From Tubulanus polymorphus (Eukaryota; Nemertea; Palaeonemertea; Tubulaniformes; Tubulanidae), in NCBI RefSeq assembly GCF_964204645.1, contig NC_134030.1, positions 9,360,278-9,424,277 on the forward strand: a stretch of DNA of 64,000 nt. Reading direction: 5' to 3'. Position 1 is the first letter of the stretch. Every line of letters starts with the position of its first letter. This document shows, in pieces, positions 13,501 to 22,500 of the stretch. The notes under the pieces are model-generated. The model saw only the letters and a list, made by a program, of their open reading frames with translations, was not told where the DNA came from and did no database searches. The position numbers and the translations under genes were made by a program.

Positions 13501-16500
13501 AAGTGGCCAAGTTGATGATACATGTGACGTGCGTGTATTGTAATTATCTTGTCAGCTGTAATTATCCGAGCTCCTATTGGTCGGTTTGCTGAAATTCCTT
13601 ATGTATCGTATATATCGACTAATCGGACTCGTGCAACAGCTGGTTCTTCGGCCCAAATCAGATATTCCGATACTACGAATAATTTGATGTATAACTATAA
13701 CTAGCATCCCCATCGGTAGAGGTTACTGTTAATTGTGAGACTGCCACATTATGAAACACTTCCTCTGAATAATTTTTACACAGTAGCAAACTCATATAGA
13801 GGTGTTGCACGCGACATCATACCCGATAGTTTGCTTGCCGTACATAACAACTCAAGATAATCGGGCAATTAACCAATTTCTAGTGACTGTCATGTACCAT
13901 ATTATCCGGCTGATAAACCGACTCACCCTGAGGCTAGAAAATCGGCTTATTCACCGGAAAATATGATAGATCACTTATTGTGGTTGCCGAATAATTTGGC
14001 ATGGTTAAGCACATGGCTGCTAGCCTGTTAGTCAGTTAAATAGGGATGGGGTTCGTACCGTGGCAGTCTCAATGTTGCCAGATAATTCCTGCCGAGGTAA
14101 CCGGACTGGTTTATAGTGACATCTTAGCTTGATTACACCGTCAACGAAGCCTGATATATTTACATCGATACGTAGTTAGTTTCGCGTTAAATGCTGTAGT
14201 CGGTTCGTATTCAATTTCGGTGTTTTTCGCGTAGACGATGGTGAAGAAATGGAAAGGTGTGAAATGGCGTCGATGGGAAATAACGTTCACGCCGCCGAAT
14301 CAAAACTACGTCGCGTTAACGGAAAAAGAATTGTGGGATGTAAGTATACATTCTTTTCAAGTCTCAGCGCGCTATCGAGGTATATACTCATACTTTAGTC
14401 CTGTAGATAAGTCGGATATTTCATGTCCGATGTTTTTACTTGACTGATATCTCTATACGTATATCAGCTGCCTATAGGTAGACCTTTCTACCGTCAGCTT
14501 ACCATTGACCTGCCTGGGTTTTCCCAGCATGGAAAACGGGGTCTTGTACATTAGTTTCGATCACAATAACCCACTGAGAATGAATATAATTAATTAATGC
14601 CTGGTACATGTAGCAAGAAACCTGATATTGTTTTCAAAAGTTGGATTCCACTCATCACGTATAGATATCATTGTCCCCCTGAGATTTGACTTTAGTGTCC
14701 AGCCTCGACTGCTGTATTAGATTTTAGCAGCCACGATGATTTTGGTTAACGAAACGATTGTCTTTTGAGCAGATTTTAGAAAGACTCAATCACCCGATAT
14801 CGAATGTGCAGGGAGTGCTCGATTCCAGAGAATGTTGGCTGTGTCACGAAGTTGGCGATGGCGACACGGATGGACCTGGAAGGTAAATAGTAATTTTCTG
14901 AAATAACGAGCTAGGCTCGCAAAGAGACATTTTTTTTCAATGTCTATTGTCCGCGACTTTCCAAGTTTCACTACAACTTATAGATTCTTTGGACGACTGC
15001 TATTTTTCACTGTCAATGTCTGCAACTATTTGACTTATATTCACCACAACTTTCTGACTATACAGCGACCATACTTCGTAAGGACGAAAGCTAAAACCGT
15101 ATGATCTTAATTTCCAGACTTCTCAACATCGACATCGATAAATGGGTGCATTTAAATTGCGTGTTGTGGTCGTACGAGGTTTACGAGACTCTGAACGGCG
15201 CGTTGATGAACACCGAAACATCGTTCAAGGCGGCGCCGTCGATAATCTGCACGGTCTGCGGTAAAAACGGCGCGACGTTAAACTGCTTCAAGCTGCGCTG
15301 TCCGAACATGTATCACGTCATGTGCGCGAAGAAAGTCAGCTGCGTTTTCTATAAAGATAAGGTGATTACCGCTGCAAGACGTGTTTAATGCCATTCTCGT
15401 TTGAATCTCACCGGTCCATGTTGGGCAGGATTAATAAATGAATGACTATTAAGATTGCACGTGTAATATAGTTAGAAATTGTTTGTACTGCTTTGTTAAG
15501 AATCAAGTTAAATTTGAATTGCACAATTTTAATCTTCAATTTATTTTCAATTTTAATTCTTACCCCATTCATCTAATTTCTCGTGAATCATTTCACTGTA
15601 TTTAATCGCGACGTTTCAGACGCTATTCTGCCCAGTGCACGCGCTGAAGACCAGCATGGACGGCGAGCTGCCCGATCTGAAGGTCTTCCGCAAAGTCTAT
15701 GTGAATCGCGACGAAAACAAACAGCTCGCCAGCGTCATTCATCAGGAGGATAAGAACTACATCATTCGAATCGGCGCGCTGGTCTTCCACTCGATCGGGC
15801 AACTGCTTCCGCACCAACTCATGACGGGACGTTATCACAACAAGTGGTTCATATATCCAGTAAGTGCTGCCATCTATTTCCGCTTACACTTTTAAACGAT
15901 AAAGATGATTAGACCATATGTTCCTGAAAAGAGTTGCTCTTGCAGTCTAAAAGGTTTCAAAGATAGGCTGTATCTGGTTATTGATTAAATGAGTTACAGG
16001 TCTTGGGCCTGTTTTGAAGACATGTTTTAACTTTAACCTCAGTGAAATAGTCTATAATAAGTTGAAGTCCATAGTCATGTTTGATTCAGGACCCAGTTTG
16101 GTTTGTTATCTAGGATTGGAATTTAAATGTAGTTTATTTCCAGTTATTTCCAATTAGTTGCACAGTCATGGCACCAGTCAAAGACCATCTTAGGTCTATA
16201 GCCAATCTAGGTAACAACTTAAGACCAGATTTAAGATCATTTTGGCTCTTGTAAGCCATGACTGTGCAACTGGCCGCAGCAAATTAAAATCCCTTGTTGA
16301 TATATTTTGGCGGCTCTGTTTCTTGCTCGATTATCAATGATCATTACCTGTACAATTGACATAATATGTTCGTTCTATTAACAGATCGGCTACAAGACGT
16401 CGCGTTTCTACTGGAGCATGCGTTACTTGCACAAACGATGTCGCTACATTTGCCGCATCGAGGAGTTCGACGCGCGGCCGAAATTCTTCGTCGTCGTCGC

Positions 16501-19458
16501 CGAGGACGGCCACGACGACCTGGAGCTCAGCGATGACACGCCGAAGGGCGTGTGGAGCTCGATACTGGAAGCGATCGAGCGTAAACGTCGCGAGGCGTTG
16601 ATGGTTCGAATGTTCCCGCATTTTTTGTCCGGCGAGGATCTATTCGGATTAACAGAACCGGCCATTCTCAGGGTCATTGAATCGGTGAGTGAACTTTTTT
16701 TCATTTATTTCGCTATTATAAGTTTCGATGTGGCTCCGGTTACAGAGTGCGATACCTCCAGTCATGTAGTACAGTTAGCGCATGCGCAATACAGTAGAAT
16801 TCTGACTTGCAATGTTGGGATTCGAAACCAAACGAAAAAGTAGTAGAATGCTTTACCCACTGAGCCACAGCACACAACTGGAAGCTGGATGAGTTAATTT
16901 GTATAAAGCCTCACCTAACCCTAACCCTATTCCTTCGCGCATGCACGTATGTAGATATAGTGCAGATTCCTCCGTAACCGTAGCCAGTTTGTATAAGTTT
17001 ATCTCTTAACTAAAAAGTACAATACAAGAAAACAATCATCAGATACAATAGAAAAAGTTAAATAAAGTACTTCTACATTGTAAGCGTAGTAAAGAAATGG
17101 GACCCCAAGGGGGTATACTTTTTATAGAAAGCCTAATGCCTTTTTCGCACTTGTTGCCTGGTTTTTGGTTTGCGATCTGTACCTGATTTAGGACTCAGCA
17201 ATGCTACTGCAGCTATATGGGATTCCGCTTGTGGCCGGCAAGTGCAGTTACTTCAATTGTTTCAAAATTTTGATAGAAATCGAACAGACTTTACTCTTCG
17301 AGTAGATCAGTTGTCGATGAAAATTAAGAATAAACTTAAAAGGCTTTTGATATAAACAAATAAAAACCCACAGTAGATGTGTAGAAAAGTAAATTTTTAT
17401 TTGTCAACTCTACACTGAGATTCATATCAGTTCACTATAATCAGGCTTTTGATGGTTGTTTGATTTAATACATTTGATTAAGTCATGATTTAGTCGTGAT
17501 TTACTACGTATTCATATTATATTCAGCAAAAACTAGTTAATTATGATTCATATGAGGGTAATGATTGATATTATCATTAATGATGGTGCCATTTCATAAT
17601 AGAATTGGAGCTTAAATCGCTTTATTTTTTCAAATTGAAATAGAAAATAAAGACATAGGTCTAACCAATAAAGAAGTTACCAATAGCGAATTGCCAGGTA
17701 ATTCAGAAAATACCGAACCCTCGAGAATATATAGATTGTAGCCACTGATAAAGATATAGTTTTTCCGCCAATGCGATGAATGTTATTTTTGGTGAGATAG
17801 AAGGGTGCAATATACATACATCTCGTTTGCGCGCGGTAGGCTCGGTTCATGGTTCCTACCACACCGGTTGATAGGGGAAAACTTGGGAATTTCAATATTA
17901 TATTGCCCGGTTTGAAAATTTTTGGAATTCGATACATTTTCCTCTTTTCTAGGAAATATTTACGGTTCATTTTAGCGTAGTTCTGAGACGTGAATTTTTA
18001 CGAAGGCCTTATTTCCATTTTTGAATAATTGCGAAAATCACCTATAAAAATCCTCCGGGGAAAAACGCAAATTCTAGCGGTAGTATTATAATAATAGTAA
18101 TAATAATAATTATAATAATAATATATTTTCTCTTACATAGCGCACCCCTACATGGTAATTGGTGCGCTTTACATAGATATAAATCATTTTAACCATATTA
18201 AAACATAATATTAAAACACAATTATTGATTTAAAAAAATTGATAATATTATTACGCAAGTATTCATGTAATGCTTACTTATAGCAGTAATTCATGTAACT
18301 GTAGGAACAGCGGTTCTTACTACTTAAATACTATTCGATGATAAAATTCAGTGGCATGATTGCCATTTAAAAGATCGCGCGTAAGATCAACAATCGAAGA
18401 TGATTATTGATCATCATCGTTGATGACAGCTTATTCGCCGGTAGTTAACGATGATAACCGGTCGTTAACGCGTCGGTTGATTATGATTTCGCTCGGCGAT
18501 TAGCTGCTGATGACAACGGTTAGATTTCGATGGGCGGCTTAGCGGTCGAATAGTACTCGATACGTACATCAAACAATCGACGTATAATTAACCGAGTCTG
18601 TTGTTTAATTCGACGGGGTTAAGATGATGAAGAGTTTTTGATGGAGCTCGTTTTTCATCGTGTGCCAACTGGGCTAGACAAGAATCAGTGGTATCAAGTG
18701 GGGAGGGAGGGGGGCACTTTCACCTGGAAATCAGGGAAAATTCAGGGAATTTTCTTTATTCTTTAATAAAAAAACGTCAGAGAATTTTGTTTAAAAAAGA
18801 AAAGCTAAAAATCAGGGAAAAGTTGGTGAAATTTGTTGAGATTGCTAAGTCGCCCGTAAAATCAAACAGTTTCCGTCTATGTTTTGCATATTTGACTGTG
18901 TTAATTGATTGCATTCTTAGCAGATCTAGTCAGGGAATAGTTAGGTAAAGAGCAAGTGAAATAAAAGTCACCACCCCGTCTAGGAATAAATTTCTTAGAT
19001 CTGCGCTATATAAGAAGAAATATATTATTATTATAAGAGCGAAGCTGTCAACTGTTCCTGATTTTCATCAGTACTTACTTTTTTTGTCAGGTGTGCTGAT
19101 GTGATTTATTTGGCGTGTACGGATATGCTAAAGATGTAACTGAGGGTCTTACTGTTGATTACTGATTAGTTTGTTCATTTTCTTTCGTGTTTCGATCGAA
19201 TGTTCAACTTGTTTCTGAAAGCACGTTTCAGAGTTTGGTTGCCCTACATAATAGCTTGGTTCAGACCAACGCGGCTGATTTGAAGAAAATCAAATTAATC
19301 GTTTTAACTAAAAAAAAATAAATTATCGATTATGACCCGAACTTGTAACTAGAAATAGGGTGAAGGATTGGTTGTTGCCTTTCCTCCATATTTAGTTCAT
19401 CGCCCGTCCGAAGCTAACCCAACAATCCGGCGATATCTACAGCCATGTGAGATATATA

Positions 19459-19547
<89 letters not shown>

Positions 19548-22500
19548 ATGCCTGTGGAATTCTAGCGTAAATAATGCGTGTTTACCCATGAATTCTTGTC
19601 GACGATGTCGCAACATAGGCGTGTTTGTAAGAATAATACATCCGTATTGATACTGCGTTATTAGAACGTACGAAGAATGACTAGTCCTCGGCGGGGTGTA
19701 ACTGTCATTCCCAATATCGTTATGAAAAAAAAAAAAAAAAGCGTTCGCGCGTTTCTCCAAAAAACCGCAGCGAGATAAGGGACGAGGTTCTTTTGCGAGG
19801 CGTGATATCTTTTTAAATTTCACGTGAACGAGGGCGTTTGTATTTTACGGTTCCTTAAACGGTGAATATTTTTTCTTTAATAACAAGCTTCTGAGTTGAG
19901 CACCATGAATCTTCATGCGTGTGGCAAAAAACTGGCCATAGTTTTTTGTGTTGCTCATATGTCGCATCATCGAAGAAATAAATTTTTTTTTCAAAACTGA
20001 AAACTAAAGGTTCGCATGTTGCTGAAGCTGTCGAAACCGATCTATTGACCAATGGAATATAACAAAACGCGCGTCACAATTGGTTTTAGAGAAAAGGGAA
20101 AAACGCTCCAACTATGCGGGACAAAAGTGTCTTAACAAAATGGCGGCTAGAAACTATAGAAGGGTTCACACTCTAAAATGGTTAACTAATAAAGTACTCT
20201 GAAATTCCGACTCCACCCAAGCTGAATGTTAAGGGAGTGCAGTTCGTTCTGTGAATATTGGTCGGAAAGAAATTGGCTCGAACTGAGCAATAACATACCG
20301 TGTTGTTTTTGGCATATCGTAATCTACGTATATGTCACCTAGATTATGATTTCCATGTATTATCAGTGCGTGCGTGTACGTTAATTCATTGCGATTCTTT
20401 GCCACACTTTGTCACGAAGTTATGGGTTTAAAAGAAAATTGTCGATTCTGGTGATCTTAATCTTAGATGACTTAATTTAAAGATCCAGTTTTAAAGATTA
20501 TTGTCAATGTAAGGAAGATTTGAGTAACCGAATTAAGTAGAAAACACTTATTTCTAGCTTCGACTCTGACGGTTGAGACTTTTTGATCGAAGACTTTTAA
20601 AAATTATTCGCTGATGTTTGCTCTATTTATGAACAACGATGGAAGGGAAATCTAGTGCCGTTGGGACCGTAACACTGCAGCGGCGATAATTTACTGAATG
20701 ACGTTTCTTTTTCTTTCGATGCCATCTTTTTGACGAAACTGAAGTAAATTCGCCGCAATAGATTAGAACCTGTCAAAAATGGCTGTGGCAATCAAAAATT
20801 GCTTCGAACGTGTATGAAATCATTTTTTTTTTTTAAGAATAGAAAAAAGAATTGATTTTTGATTACCTGCGGAAATCGGATACCCGGGGATTCTGTCGAG
20901 TCCACAATTATTCGTTTAGATAGGAAAATATTCATACCTATTGTTCTGGCTAGTTTTGATTCGGCCACGGCGAGAAACTCAGATACGGCATTCCGTCGAT
21001 CGGCCGCTTTCGTGGAGAACCTGTTTACGCAACAACAGCGTTTTTCCCCACAGCACGTTGCGCATGTGGCTTCGACTTACTAACGAATCTAATTAATCGA
21101 AAAATATTCGATGCAGAGCAAAACACGCGCGGGCGAGCGATTCTGTCGAAAAAATCGGCGCTGGCTTCGTTTTCGCGTTTTATTATTCGTAACTGTCTCG
21201 GTAAACACGGTAACTCGCGCCGGCGCGTTCACCTGCGATCGTTCATGCCTCATTTGTTCGTCGTTCGGCGTGTTTATTCAGCGTTCGCGATCGGGGAAGA
21301 AGTTGTTTTTATCAGTTCGCGCGGCGCGTTGCAAATAGTCAGTTTCGGTTATTATTAATAATTCGACCCATACTTCAATAGCCGCTTTCCGCGCGTATTA
21401 TTATATTCAATACTTCGTATCTTCACGATTCAGTTTTTCTTGAAATAGAACTGGCCCTCAAAAAAGAGCTCGGCATATGGTCAAGCTTTCAAGGGGATCT
21501 TTTTGTAGAACTTATGAAGTAAAGAAGCTGATTTAGAAAATTACCAACTGATTACATCGATGATCGTTTTATGTTTTGCAGCTACCCGGCGTCGAGACGT
21601 TGAAAGACTACAACTTCCGCTTCGGCCGTTCTCAACTGCTCGAGTTGCCGCCGGTGATCAACCCGTCGGGCTGCGTGCGCACGGAGCCGCGGTTCCGCAC
21701 GTTGTTCCGACGGCCGCACATTCTGATGAGCACGCAGTGTCACCCGCACGCGAGTTCGATACCGGCGATCGTCACTGGCTTCACCGGCGACGTCTGCTCG
21801 CCATACATGAAACAGTTCGTGCACTCGAAGTCGCAGCAGTACCGACGCCTGAAAACTGAGTGGAGAAACAACGTGTTCCTCGGACGATCACGAATTCAGG
21901 TAAATATAAATCGCTGCGGCGCTGAATCCACGGCCGAGTTCGGTTTTCGTATCTAGTCGATTAGGCGTTGGAACTAATAACCGAATTTGCTTAATTTCCG
22001 AAATACAGTAATTCGCTTAATTCGTATCGGTTTAATTCGGATTCTCACTCATTTCGTACTAAGATTCCTGTCCCTTCTAGATTATTCCTATTCGATTCGA
22101 TTCGGTTTAATTCTGACAAAATTTTCCAGTCCCAGATGATCCCAATAATAGCTACTGTATTTCTGGCATGTAGTTACGACTGACATTCGGTTTCACTTAG
22201 TTCGACTAACTCAGATAACTCAGTAGTTGGCCCAGGTTCGATCTAATGAATAAAAGCCAACGATTAGACATAAAAGATTAATTAAGAATAAGCTATGGTA
22301 AAAGGGTGTCATAAAAAAAGGTGTGATCTAGGAGCATCTAAGGATGGACAAGAGAAATCCCACTATGATAAATTCAGCCAGTGGTATGTCATCTTCACCC
22401 ATCAAGGGATTCGAACCCACTATGCTAAAGCTGTTCTCCGAACCCCGTGACCTCACGAGTCGTTGTAGTCGTTACTAACCGAATAGAATCCGGTCGTACC

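Larger units (their letters stand above)
16685..21581. other. 4.9-kb KMT2 intron: repeats only
   Basis: Contains the tRNA-derived fragment near 16810, an ATT/TAA-rich stretch at 18085-18130, a TIR-family copy at about 18700-18980, the (TA)n tract near 19450 and AT-rich unique sequence. A GC-rich patch at 20990-21340 has short open frames without recognisable protein similarity. I see no exon. Confidence 0.55.

Noticed and set aside
16910-16935. cctaaccctaaccc, telomere-like
   Set aside because: Only about two units, and similar short TTAGGG-like sequence near 36325-36385 is also degenerate; no telomeric array.
19368-19823. Open frames with YIYIYI repeats on both strands
   Set aside because: They are translations of the (TA)n microsatellite.
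22405-22450. Box B-like gggattcgaaccc on the minus strand
   Set aside because: No box A at the right distance and no tRNA stems; only a fragment of a tRNA-derived repeat at best.
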